Shown here piece by piece: positions 26,103 through 36,212 of a stretch of DNA of 64,000 bases. The first letter of the stretch is position 1. The number at the start of each line of letters is the position of its first letter. Below the pieces are notes generated by a model, which was not told the origin of the DNA, searched no databases, and saw only the letters and a list, made by a program, of their open reading frames with translations. The stretch lies in NCBI GenBank assembly GCA_021781575.1, contig JAJXWP010000002.1:144302-208301 (forward strand). The letters are read 5' to 3'. A program made the translations under genes and the position numbers. This DNA is from Pseudomonadota bacterium. GTDB lineage: Bacteria > Pseudomonadota > Alphaproteobacteria > Rhodospirillales > Magnetospirillaceae.

Positions 26103-27755
26103 TTATCGGAACATGACGAATGCTTTCTGCAAGGTGATCCATATTCCCCAGGCGAGCGGGATCCATACCGCCATCCAGGCCGCGGCGACCCGCCAACTAT
26201 GGCTGAGTTCTCGGGCCACGGCGACGTTGTCGTCAACAAAATGGGGGTGGGTGTCGTCCGCCGCCTGTTTTTCCTCGGCCACCTCTTCCGGACTCATGTG
26301 CAGCGTTTCGGACACCGGGCGGACCAGCCAATTGCAGAGGAATCCCAGCAGCAACAAGGCGGAGAGGATGTACATGGTTATGTTGTAGGCGTGGCTGCGG
26401 GCCACCCCGTGGGCCAGCTGATATTCGCGGATGTAATTGACCAGAACCGGGCCGAGGACGCCGGCGGTCGCCCATGCGGTCATCAGCCGGCCGTGGATGG
26501 CGCCCACCATCTTGGTGCCGAACATATCGGCCAGATAGGCCGGTACGGTGGAGAAGCCGCCGCCATACATGGACAGGATGATGCAGAAGGCGCCGACGAA
26601 GAGCGCCAGCGCGCTGCCTTGGGCCATCCAGGGGACTGAGGCGTAGAGAACGAAGCCGAGCAGGAAGAACGTATAATAGGTGGCCTTGCGCCCCACCTTG
26701 TCGGACAGCGAGGCCCAGAAGAAACGGCCGCCGATATTGAACAGCGACAACAGGCCGGTGAAGCCGGCGGCCACCGCGGCGATCTGTCCCTTCTGCAACG
26801 GACTAAGGTCGTTGAAGGAGGCGTCGATGCCGATCAGTTTGCCGCCGAATACTTCCTGCAGCATCGGCGACGCCATCCCGATGATTCCGATACCGGCGGT
26901 TACGTTCAGCGTGAGGACCGCCCACACCAGCCAGAATTGCGGAGTCCTCCAGGCGACGTCGAGATGAACATGCTTGTCCATCATCAGCGAACCCTTGCTG
27001 CCCGTTGGCGGCGGCGTCCAGCCGGCGGGGGCCCAGCCGGCGGGTGGCAGGCGGTAGCCCAGGGCGCCACCCACCATGAAGACCAGATAGATGGCCGCCA
27101 ATACCAGGAATGTCTGCCAGACGCCCACCGAGGTGGGAGTGGCGAAATGCTTCATCAGCTTGTCGGCCAGCGGTGCGCCGATCATCGCGCCGCCACCGAA
27201 GCCCATGATGGCCATGCCTGTGGCCATGCCGCGGCGGTCGGGAAACCACTTGATCAGAGTCGAAACGGGCGAAATATAGCCCAACCCCAGCCCGACCCCG
27301 CCGATGACGCCGGAGCCGAGCCACAATAGCCAGATCTGGTGCACGGCGACACCGAATGCCGAGACAACCAGGCCGCCGCACCAGCACAGGGCAGCGACGA
27401 AGCCGGCCTTGCGCGGTCCCGCTCGCTCCAGCCAGCCGCCCCAGATGGCGGCCGACGAGCCGAGGAAGACGAAGAACAGGGTGAACACCCAACCGAGCAT
27501 GGATATCTTCCAGTCGCAACTGGTGGTGATCACCTCTTGAAAGAAGCTCATGCTCTGGGGACAGGCGATGGGCTCGGTGATGCCGACCGCCTTCGACAGC
27601 GGCAACCAGAACACGGAAAAGCCGTAAGCCATTCCGAGGCAGAGATGGATCGCCAATGCCGCGGGGGGAACCAGCCACCGGTTGAAGGCCGGGCTGGCGA
27701 TGCTGCGTTCTCGGGCCAACAGGCCGGGCAAATGCCCAACATGAATGCTGCTCAT
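26103..27755 (-). CDS. MFS transporter of the oxalate/formate antiporter (OFA) family
   Basis: The 550-residue protein is a major facilitator carrier resembling oxalate:formate antiporters. It has about twelve membrane segments. Family-type blocks are HLCLGMAYGFSVFWLPLSKA, SGVIGGVGLGLGYISPVSTL with KWFPDRRGMATGMAIMGFGGG, and YGGGFSTVPAYLADMFGTKMVGAIHGR. The loop at about 210-250 carries a Pro-rich repeat (PPAGWAPAGWTPPP). After the transporter core comes a hydrophilic stretch and one further membrane helix (AAWMAVWIPLAWGIWITLQKA). ATG 27755 has GAGGAG upstream. Its place directly before fdsG suggests it supplies formate (or exchanges it with another anion), but the substrate is inferred from family and context. 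Confidence 0.82.
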   Translation of the reverse strand: MSSIHVGHLPGLLARERSIASPAFNRWLVPPAALAIHLCLGMAYGFSVFWLPLSKAVGITEPIACPQSMSFFQEVITTSCDWKISMLGWVFTLFFVFLGSSAAIWGGWLERAGPRKAGFVAALCWCGGLVVSAFGVAVHQIWLLWLGSGVIGGVGLGLGYISPVSTLIKWFPDRRGMATGMAIMGFGGGAMIGAPLADKLMKHFATPTSVGVWQTFLVLAAIYLVFMVGGALGYRLPPAGWAPAGWTPPPTGSKGSLMMDKHVHLDVAWRTPQFWLVWAVLTLNVTAGIGIIGMASPMLQEVFGGKLIGIDASFNDLSPLQKGQIAAVAAGFTGLLSLFNIGGRFFWASLSDKVGRKATYYTFFLLGFVLYASVPWMAQGSALALFVGAFCIILSMYGGGFSTVPAYLADMFGTKMVGAIHGRLMTAWATAGVLGPVLVNYIREYQLAHGVARSHAYNITMYILSALLLLGFLCNWLVRPVSETLHMSPEEVAEEKQAADDTHPHFVDDNVAVARELSHSWRVAAAWMAVWIPLAWGIWITLQKAFVMFR

Positions 27756-27889
27756 GGGTCTCCTCGGTCGTTGTTCTCCCACGGGCGGAGCCCGCACCTG
27801 GGGAATGACCGGCTCGTTGAATTCACCGGTTCTTATTCCCCGAACTAAAACAATTAGGGAGCTTGGGCGCTGACTTGTACCGAGAAATG

Positions 27890-27917
27890 TCGAAGACTTA
27901 TTCGAATTTGTCGAATA
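27890..27917 (-). promoter_or_regulatory. candidate LysR-type operator upstream of the MFS-fds operon
   Basis: A perfect 7-bp inverted repeat with a 5-bp spacer (TATTCGA at 27899-27905, TCGAATA at 27911-27917) contains the T-N11-A pattern of LysR-type regulators. A third TCGAA lies at 27890-27894. It covers the last codons of the lysR gene and is about 140 bases before the MFS start. Binding is inferred. Confidence 0.4.
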
Positions 27918-28800
27918 TGCCGGCAAGGGCCCGCGCTTCATCGGTCAGCGCTTCGACCATCGGCGAGCCTGGCTCACGCGCCAGGGTGATCAGGCCGGTC
28001 GCCCAGACCACCGACGGCTCGGTCAACTCCAGCACACGCATGCCCTCGGGGGTGCCGATCAGGTCGAGCACACTGCGTGGTACGATGCTCGACCATGAGC
28101 CCGCGCAGACATGGGCCAGCATGCTGATGATGGAATTGGTCTCCATCGTCGGTTGCGGCCGGCAGCCCAAGCCGGTGAACACGGAATTGATGGTCTTGCG
28201 GTTCTGCATGTCGGGGGTCAACAGGCACAGCGGGATTTCGGCCGCCTGCCGCCAGGTGATGCTCTCCCGCCCGTCCAGTGCCGAGCTGGCGGCGGTGATC
28301 AGGACATGGGTCTCCTTCCACAAGGGCTGGGTCGCCAAATCCTCGGCATTCGCCGATTCCAGGTAGGCGATCGCTCCGTCGACAGCGAAACTGCGTAGTC
28401 GGGTGAGGATCTCGGGAGTGCTGAGCGACAGCACCTCGATGGTGACCATGGGATAGCGGCGCGAAAACGCCGATGTCAGAGATGCCACCACCGTCAGCGC
28501 GGTCGGGATGACCGCCAGGCGCAGCCGTCCTGTCAGGCCGCTACGCGACTTCGCCAACGCCTGCTTCAGGTCATTGGCGCTTGCCGCCATGCGCCGGGCA
28601 TATTCAAGCACACATCGCCCTTCGGGGGTCAGCGAGGTGAAGGTTTTGCCGCGTTCGACCACCGCCACGCCGACTTCGCGTTCCAGTTCGCGAATTGCCG
28701 CCGACAGGGTCGAGGCCGAGATGTTGCAGACCGCGGCCGCCCGTCCGAAGTGCTTCTCCTTCGCCAGGGCGATGAGATAGAGGTATTTCCGCGATATCAT
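27898..28800 (-). CDS. LysR family transcriptional regulator (probable fds regulator)
   Basis: The 300-residue protein has the N-terminal winged helix of LysR regulators (YLYLIALAKEKHFGRAAAVCNISASTLSAAIRELEREVG). A periplasmic-binding-protein-like effector domain from about residue 90 follows (GRLRLAVIPTALTVVASLTSAF). It sits directly upstream of the MFS and fds genes on the same strand, and Fds operons often carry a LysR gene (FdsR) in this position. Control of formate genes is therefore likely but inferred. It lies 22 bases after hemB, so read-through from that gene is possible. Confidence 0.85.
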   Translation of the reverse strand: MISRKYLYLIALAKEKHFGRAAAVCNISASTLSAAIRELEREVGVAVVERGKTFTSLTPEGRCVLEYARRMAASANDLKQALAKSRSGLTGRLRLAVIPTALTVVASLTSAFSRRYPMVTIEVLSLSTPEILTRLRSFAVDGAIAYLESANAEDLATQPLWKETHVLITAASSALDGRESITWRQAAEIPLCLLTPDMQNRKTINSVFTGLGCRPQPTMETNSIISMLAHVCAGSWSSIVPRSVLDLIGTPEGMRVLELTEPSVVWATGLITLAREPGSPMVEALTDEARALAGIFDKFE

Positions 28801-28822
28801 CCGACCCGGCGCCCCGGCCGTG

Positions 28823-31124
<2,302 letters not shown>

Positions 31125-31430
31125 CTATGTGGTTCCTGATTACCGTTGTTTAAACGAGAAAACACCCTTGCTACATGGCAAGTCAAGAGGTTGCCAACAA
31201 ATTAGAGTGCAATATATTTCTAATATACAGTAATTGTGTGTGTAACGGCATCGTCGCGATGTAGCCCTGGGGACTGCCAAGTCTCGATGACAGAGGCGTG
31301 TCGAGAGTTGATCGGCCCGGTGAGCGGATCCGATCACCCAGGCATGGTATGGAAGAACGCGATTCCCCGGCAGAACATCAGAGCCTGACGGTGCAAGCCT
31401 GGGCCTTCCACGCTTTACGAGATTTCCCGT
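31125..31430. other. intergenic region between metY and the outer-membrane barrel gene
   Basis: These 306 bases carry no convincing gene. The metY-proximal 120 bases are AT-rich and should hold the metY promoter. They contain an imperfect 16-bp palindrome (CTTGCTACATGGCAAG, 31167-31182) that could be an operator. The rest, downstream of the barrel gene, shows no clear terminator. Confidence 0.5.
31167..31182 (-). promoter_or_regulatory. palindromic site in the metY leader
   Basis: On the minus strand the sequence is CTTGCCATGTAGCAAG: 5-bp arms CTTGC/GCAAG around 6 bases, 43 bases before the metY start. TTGACT lies just upstream and may be a -35 element, so the palindrome would overlap the core promoter as a repressor operator would. 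Confidence 0.3.
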
Positions 31431-32993
31431 TCAGAAGGCGACGTTCACTCGAAAAAAGGCCTGATTGCGGCCATAGTCCGCGTACTCGCTGACCGAGGTG
31501 CGGACCGTGTAGCGGTAATCGCATCCAAGCGTCACATACTCGGTAAGCGAATAGCGCAGGCCGACCGAGAAATCGCCTTCGTCGTCGTTACGCGACGTAT
31601 CGACGAATTCGGCGCGGGCAACGGCGGCGCGGAGGATGCCGGTAAGGTTTTCCGTCAGCGCCTGTTCGATGCGGCCTCCGACGATGTTGTAGATGTAGCC
31701 CGGGCTTCCTGGCAGGGTCGTCTCTTCCAGAGACCGATTGAAGAATAAAACCATGACGGTCTCATAGGTCGGTTCCCACCGGAGATAGGCGGTGGCGACC
31801 GAGGTGTTCACATCTCGGAACCAGGTATCCTGGTAATCGCGGGTGGTGCCCCCGACATAGGCGTCGCCGGTAAGTTGTTCGGTGATCCGCAGGACAGCGC
31901 CGAGCCCGACCTCGGCGCCCTGGGAGCTTCGCGCATATCCGAAGTTGTCGATCCGCTGCTGGTATTCGTGGAACACGCCGGAGGCCTTGATGTAAGGGCG
32001 GAATGCCGGGTCCAGGTCGTACTGAACCAGTCCGCCGAACGAATAGCGTTCGCGGTTGCGGTCCGTCTGGTCGATCTCGCCATAGGAACCCATCACATTG
32101 CCGAAGGTGAGTTGCTCGGCGGAACCTCCCAGGCGGATCGAATACGAACCGATATTGTGGGCGATGCCGGCATAGGCGTTCAACTGGGTGTAAGGTGTCG
32201 GGGAAAGGCCGGCCACCGCATCGGGCGAGGCCCGGTCTTCATGGTCTTGCAGCGCCAGCAGGCCAAGAAGGATTTGCGTCGTGTCGCTGGCATCGATCCG
32301 CCCCTCGGTGCTGACATGCCAATCGGCGGTGTTTTCCCGACTGTGTTCATAGTAGCCGGTGAGATCGGTCTGCGCTTCGGCGACGAACTCGTTCTTCTCC
32401 CAGTTGGACTGCAAAATAGCGCGCGGCGAAACGGTGGCGACTCCGTCCGCGCGGGTCGAATGGTTCGTGGCGTAAATGTTGTCGTCGTAGAAGATGCCGC
32501 TCTTGATATCGGAATAAAGAGTGAAGTCGCCGATGCGCTGGCCATGGGTAATCGGGGCGGGCTGGGTGGTGGCGGCTTCTCCGTGCTCCCAGGTCGGAGC
32601 CACCGGCGCGGTGCGTGGATCTACCGCCGCAATCTGTCCCAGGGCGGCGCTGACCGCCTCGGCCACCGCGTGGTGCTGCGAGGGGGGCGCAGCAGCGATG
32701 ATCCGGTCGGCGATGGCGCGGTAGATAGGCATGTTGGCGCCGACAAAGCCAGGCACCGGCGCCGCCGCGGCGCGGGCGAGGGCAACCGCGGCGGCGGCAT
32801 TCGCCGCCAGGTCCGGCGAGGCGGTCAATATCATATCGAGTTCGCGCAATAGCGCGGCCGGCCCGTCGACCGCCGCCCGGTCAAGCTGGCCGGCGACTGC
32901 TATGGGGGAAGGGACCTGGGCCTGTACCGGTGAATTCGTCGCTAGCACGATGCCGACGGAGGCAAGTGCGGATAGCAGCTTTGGGAATGACAT
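31431..32993 (-). CDS. predicted outer membrane beta-barrel protein
   Basis: The 520-residue protein has a clear signal peptide (MSFPKLLSALASVGIVLATNSPVQAQ, cleavage after the Ala-Gln region). An Ala-rich helical region follows (about 27-130), then a long run of alternating beta strands. It ends in Phe (FFRVNVAF), the usual C-terminal signal for outer-membrane insertion by BAM. Motifs such as GIFYDDNIYATN near the barrel start resemble the outer-membrane beta-barrel families seen with exopolysaccharide loci, but no such genes are near. ATG 32993 is preferred over the longer frame because the signal peptide starts there. Function is unknown. Confidence 0.75.
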   Translation of the reverse strand: MSFPKLLSALASVGIVLATNSPVQAQVPSPIAVAGQLDRAAVDGPAALLRELDMILTASPDLAANAAAAVALARAAAAPVPGFVGANMPIYRAIADRIIAAAPPSQHHAVAEAVSAALGQIAAVDPRTAPVAPTWEHGEAATTQPAPITHGQRIGDFTLYSDIKSGIFYDDNIYATNHSTRADGVATVSPRAILQSNWEKNEFVAEAQTDLTGYYEHSRENTADWHVSTEGRIDASDTTQILLGLLALQDHEDRASPDAVAGLSPTPYTQLNAYAGIAHNIGSYSIRLGGSAEQLTFGNVMGSYGEIDQTDRNRERYSFGGLVQYDLDPAFRPYIKASGVFHEYQQRIDNFGYARSSQGAEVGLGAVLRITEQLTGDAYVGGTTRDYQDTWFRDVNTSVATAYLRWEPTYETVMVLFFNRSLEETTLPGSPGYIYNIVGGRIEQALTENLTGILRAAVARAEFVDTSRNDDEGDFSVGLRYSLTEYVTLGCDYRYTVRTSVSEYADYGRNQAFFRVNVAF

Positions 32994-33183
32994 CCTGGGT
33001 CCCCTGAGATGAGCCGTAGAACTCCGAGATCCTGTCCCCCCCAAAACAAGACGTAAGAAGAATTCCGAGATTTAAAATAATTCGAGTTATTGTATCGGAA
33101 AGCGACGTAATACACGCTGTCTCTGAAATTATTCTAGAGAAGCAGCTTGCCTATACTATAGCAAAATAGGGAAACGGGTAACC

Positions 33184-33336
33184 ATGAAGTTGTCGTCAGA
33201 GGCGGCCGGACTACCCGTGCCATCGGATTGCCTTGCCGTAGTCAGAAAGGCATTGGCGGCAATCTTGAGTGCAGCGATCGAGGGCGCAAGGCGTGGCATT
33301 CCGCCGACGTCTGCCACGCGCATTGTGCGCGGCTGA
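33184..33336 (+). CDS. possible small protein, 50 residues
   Basis: An ATG-started frame of 50 codons (MKLSSEAAGLPVPSDCLAVV to the end TSATRIVRG) lies in the gap between the barrel gene and the next plus-strand gene. It is amphipathic in the middle (VVRKALAAILSAAIEGARRG). No good ribosome-binding site is visible and no family is recognised. Upstream is an AT-rich stretch with TATACT at about 33152. It may be chance. Confidence 0.3.
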   Translation: MKLSSEAAGLPVPSDCLAVVRKALAAILSAAIEGARRGIPPTSATRIVRG

Positions 33337-33616
33337 CGCGCCGCGCGAGCATGCGGTGGTTTTGAGATCGGGACGGTGCCGAGTGACCGCGAGGAACATT
33401 GAAAGTCCTCGTGCCTCGTCGATCCGCGCGCCCACCGAGAATACGTCTAATTATCAAAAGTGGCGCGCGCCTAAATGTGAATCAACCCAAGATTAATCTG
33501 CATCAAGGCGACAACGTCGAATCGGTGATAGCCGTTGTGGTCATACGCAGGCGTTCCATGGATGGAGCGGTTGCGGCATGGGAGGAGGTCCTCGGTCTGA
33601 GCAAGGAGACTATCCA

Positions 33617-34144
33617 ATGCTCGAACTGGACAACGAAAAGACGCGCGCCGTTCTTCTTCATAGGTGCCGCCTCTCAATTGTGTTGATCATTGCTATGGCC
33701 GCGATCGGCTATGTCGCCGCTTCCGGCTTGGCAGGCTCACCAGCAACCACGGCCAAGGCGCCCCCGCTGGCTGCCAGCCTGGAAGATGGCGCGCCGGTAT
33801 GCACCGAGTACAGCCTCGGCCGACTGACCGCCGCATCGCGGCTTGCCGATCCAAACCGTAAGCTTCTCATCGCAGCCCAGTCAGCCCTTGCGCCCGGTTT
33901 CAAATCCGGCAAGGCGACGGACGGGCTGCGCCTGTTGGCCGATTACCAGGCCGAAATGGAGGCGGTGAAACCCAACCAGCTGGCGGCCGCTGCCTATCTG
34001 GCCATGGCCAGTACCATTCCTTTGAATCTGAAGGTGGTCGAACGCGTCAACAGCCTCTTGTGTGTAACCGCCAGTCCGGTTGTCGCCAAATCGGTAGCCG
34101 CCAATGCAGCTGCTCAGTGGCAGCAAATGCATGGCGGAAAGTGA
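33617..34144 (+). CDS. hypothetical membrane-anchored protein
   Basis: The 175-residue protein has a short cytoplasmic N-terminus, one membrane segment at about residues 17-38 (LSIVLIIAMAAIGYVAASGLAG) and an Ala-rich helical exported part with two cysteines (APVCTEYSLG and NSLLCVTASP) that could pair. No family is recognised. AAGGAG lies 8 bases before ATG 33617, which is therefore preferred over the start 13 codons upstream. It overlaps the open frame of the next gene and is followed closely by it, so the two are probably co-transcribed. Confidence 0.6.
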   Translation: MLELDNEKTRAVLLHRCRLSIVLIIAMAAIGYVAASGLAGSPATTAKAPPLAASLEDGAPVCTEYSLGRLTAASRLADPNRKLLIAAQSALAPGFKSGKATDGLRLLADYQAEMEAVKPNQLAAAAYLAMASTIPLNLKVVERVNSLLCVTASPVVAKSVAANAAAQWQQMHGGK

Positions 34145-34151
34145 GGCTGCC

Positions 34152-34844
34152 ATGCGCAAGTCCAACTTCAACTCGGAACGTGAAACTTCCCGAAATCTTC
34201 GGTTGGCGCCGCAGTGCTGTGGTCTGGCGCTCACATCCCGCCGCGCGCTCCTCGGAGCAGTCCTGGGCTTGTTGGTCGGCGCCTCGCTCACCGCCAAAGC
34301 CCTCGCTCAGAGAGCGGCCGGCGGCGGGCATGCGGGAGGCGGGGAGAGCGGCGAGGCCCAGCCAAGGACGCCGAGCGAACGCGCCCAGGATACCTATCAG
34401 AAGGAGAAGCAGGTGCTCGGCGACGGCGTCAACGTTGGTGGCCGGGGCAATACACCGCAACAGGCCGGTCCGAGCTATGATCGTCGACCGACCTATGGCG
34501 GTGGTGGCGGTGCCCCGCCGTCGGGTGGCGGTAGTGGTGGTAACCCGTCCTCGGGTGGCGGTGGTAGCGGTGGCGGTGGCGGTGGCGGTGGCGGTGGCGG
34601 TGGTAACTCGCCGTCGGGTGGCAGTGGCGGCGGTGCGCCGCCGTCGGGTGGCAGTGGCGGCGGTGGTCTGTCGTCGGGTGGTGGTGTTGGTGGTGGTGGC
34701 GGCGCCCAGCCCCCCAACGGCGCCCAGCCATCCTATTACCCTCCTTATGATTCTGGCATCTACGGTGGAGCCGGTGGCGGCGAGCATTTCATTCACAGTA
34801 ACCCAGGCTATTGGGATGTTGACCCGAAAGTACTGCGCAAGTGA
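34152..34844 (+). CDS. exported Gly/Ser/Pro-rich low-complexity protein
   Basis: The 230-residue protein starts with a signal resembling the twin-arginine type (SRRALLGAVLGLLVGASLTAKALAQ). A short charged segment follows (PSERAQDTYQKEKQVLGDG), then a long low-complexity region built on the unit PPSGGGSGG / PSGGSGGG. The C-terminus is aromatic and ordered in appearance (QPSYYPPYDSGIYGGAG, then HFIHSNPGYWDVDPK). GAGG lies 6 bases before ATG 34152. No family was recognised. The DNA of the Gly region (about 34497-34710) is a GGTGGC-type imperfect repeat prone to length change. Confidence 0.6.
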   Translation: MRKSNFNSERETSRNLRLAPQCCGLALTSRRALLGAVLGLLVGASLTAKALAQRAAGGGHAGGGESGEAQPRTPSERAQDTYQKEKQVLGDGVNVGGRGNTPQQAGPSYDRRPTYGGGGGAPPSGGGSGGNPSSGGGGSGGGGGGGGGGGGNSPSGGSGGGAPPSGGSGGGGLSSGGGVGGGGGAQPPNGAQPSYYPPYDSGIYGGAGGGEHFIHSNPGYWDVDPKVLRK

Positions 34845-35300
34845 CTGTGAAACACCATCGGTAGTGGGAGAGGAGGAATAAACTGATAAATCGTATTATA
34901 AGTGTGGCGAAGTCTTCGAGAGTCGTGGCCCATATGGGTGCGGGCGGCGACTCCGGGACGAAGGGATCGGGCAGGGGTGACACTGACCCCGCCCATAGAC
35001 CTATCGGCGATCTTTCTCAACTCGGCATCGGAAGCCACCACTCCGGTGACCTCCGACTCGATGAGTAACCTCTGTGCCTTCATGGGTCTGCCCGCTTTGC
35101 CCGCAGATCATGCCCTGCAACTCGCCGAGAAGGTGGATGCGGTTCGCGCGGCGTTCGAGGCCGCCGGCGATGACTGACCGGCCGGAGGGTCAGCCTCGCC
35201 GCGCGACGGCCCGGCACGGCCGCGCTATTGCAATAAACAAAAGCAGCACGGGAGAAACGCCAGGATTTGCCTTCAGCCCCCTTAGCACGGAGTTTCCACG
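34845..35300. other. 456-base gap with only doubtful small ORFs
   Basis: No recognised gene lies here. Two overlapping frames are possible. One starts with CTG at 34883, 6 bases after a perfect AGGAGG, and runs 61 codons to TAA 35066-35068. The other starts at GTG 34977 and runs 66 codons to a stop at 35175-35177, ending AEKVDAVRAAFEAAGDD. Neither resembles a known family, and they cannot both be ordinary genes. Confidence 0.35.
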
Positions 35301-35567
35301 ATGAAGTCAGGAAAGCTTGCACTGATTATCGCCGGCCTGCTGGCGGTCACGGCGTTCGGCGCTGTCAATGTCGCCTCGGCCCAGGATCAGATCCGTGACC
35401 GCGACCGGTTGCAGACTCCGGACCAGGACCGGACCAAGGACCAGATCCGGGACCGCCTGCATGACGGCACAGGGACGACGAGCACCACCACAACCACCAC
35501 CACTCCGGACCAGGACCGGACCAGGGACCAGATCCGTGACCGCCTGCACGACGGTAGCGGCAAATAA
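35301..35567 (+). CDS. small exported protein with tandem Asp/Arg/Gln repeats (paralogue 1)
   Basis: The 88-residue precursor has a signal peptide (MKSGKLALIIAGLLAVTAFG, ending VASAQ) and a mature part of about 60 residues. The mature part is almost entirely two copies of PDQDRTKDQIRDRLHDGTG-like repeat joined by a poly-Thr linker. It is highly polar with alternating Asp and Arg. No known family. It shares its signal peptide and repeat style with the genes at 35765 and 36213. The DNA repeat units are 35415-35467 and 35502-35554. Confidence 0.6.
   Translation: MKSGKLALIIAGLLAVTAFGAVNVASAQDQIRDRDRLQTPDQDRTKDQIRDRLHDGTGTTSTTTTTTTPDQDRTRDQIRDRLHDGSGK
35415..35554 (+). repeat. two 53-bp direct repeats inside the D/R-repeat gene
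   Basis: Bases 35415-35467 and 35502-35554 differ at only three positions by eye. They encode two near-identical copies of the unit TPDQDRTxDQIRDRLHDG, which shows recent internal duplication. Confidence 0.8.
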
Positions 35568-35764
35568 ATTGAATGGTGGCCCAGAAGCGGAATGGCGTTG
35601 GCGGCGGTCGACGACCGTCGCCGAGGCTCATCAACCGCCAATCCTGAGCTTGGCCCATGCCGGCGGTATCGCCCGGCGGCGACCACCGTCGGCCCCGGTA
35701 AGAAGACGATGCGGGGGCGGTAATTCGAATCCAGGTTTTTCACTGTCACCAAGGAGTTGTCGAG

Positions 35765-36142
35765 ATGAAAATCGGAAAACTTCCATTGGTCATTGCCAGC
35801 CTGTTCGCCGTTACGGCGTTCGGTGCCCTCGACGTCGCGTCGGCCCGGGACCAGATCCGCGACCGCGATCGGGACCAACTTCAAACCCCTGACCAGGATC
35901 GGACCCGCGACCGGTTGCGCGATGGATCTTGCGGTACCGGTCCCTGCACGGGGAGCGCGACCACGCCCGGAGATCCGTCCATGACGCAGGATAGAGATCG
36001 AACCAGGGATCGGCTGCGGGAACGTGATAGATCGCGCGATGGCTCCTGCAGCGGCGCGGCCTGCGGCGGCGGGCCGGGGGCGGCAGGCCCCGGCGGCCCC
36101 GGCTACGGTCATTCTGGCGGCCCCGGCACCTCCGGGAATTAG
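35765..36142 (+). CDS. small exported protein with Asp/Arg repeats (paralogue 2)
   Basis: The 125-residue precursor starts MKIGKLPLVIASLFAVTAFG and ends its signal at ASARDQ, closely matching paralogue 1. The mature part has DRDRDQLQTPDQDRTRDRLRD, two short Cys-containing spacers (DGSCGTGPC and DGSCSGAACGG) and a Gly/Pro-rich tail. The two Cys pairs are absent from the other two family members. Function is unknown. The ribosome-binding site is AAGGAG before the ATG. Confidence 0.6.
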   Translation: MKIGKLPLVIASLFAVTAFGALDVASARDQIRDRDRDQLQTPDQDRTRDRLRDGSCGTGPCTGSATTPGDPSMTQDRDRTRDRLRERDRSRDGSCSGAACGGGPGAAGPGGPGYGHSGGPGTSGN

Positions 36143-36212
36143 AACGGAACGGAACGGGGGCGGACTGGCGACCGCCGTCCGCCCCCGCCATTGTCATCAG
36201 GGAGTGCCTGAC

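Noticed and set aside
31125..31300. SAM-II riboswitch before metY
   Set aside because: Alphaproteobacterial metY genes often have one, but the conserved pseudoknot sequences were not found in the leader.
34497..34710. CRISPR-like repetitive stretch
   Set aside because: The repeats are short, imperfect GGTGGC units inside a coding Gly-rich region without spacers; no cas genes are present.
34047..34796. Thr/Ala-rich frame opposite the Gly-rich gene
   Set aside because: Pure shadow of the GGTGGC repeat; the repeated TATATAT-type protein pattern is an artefact of the DNA repeat.
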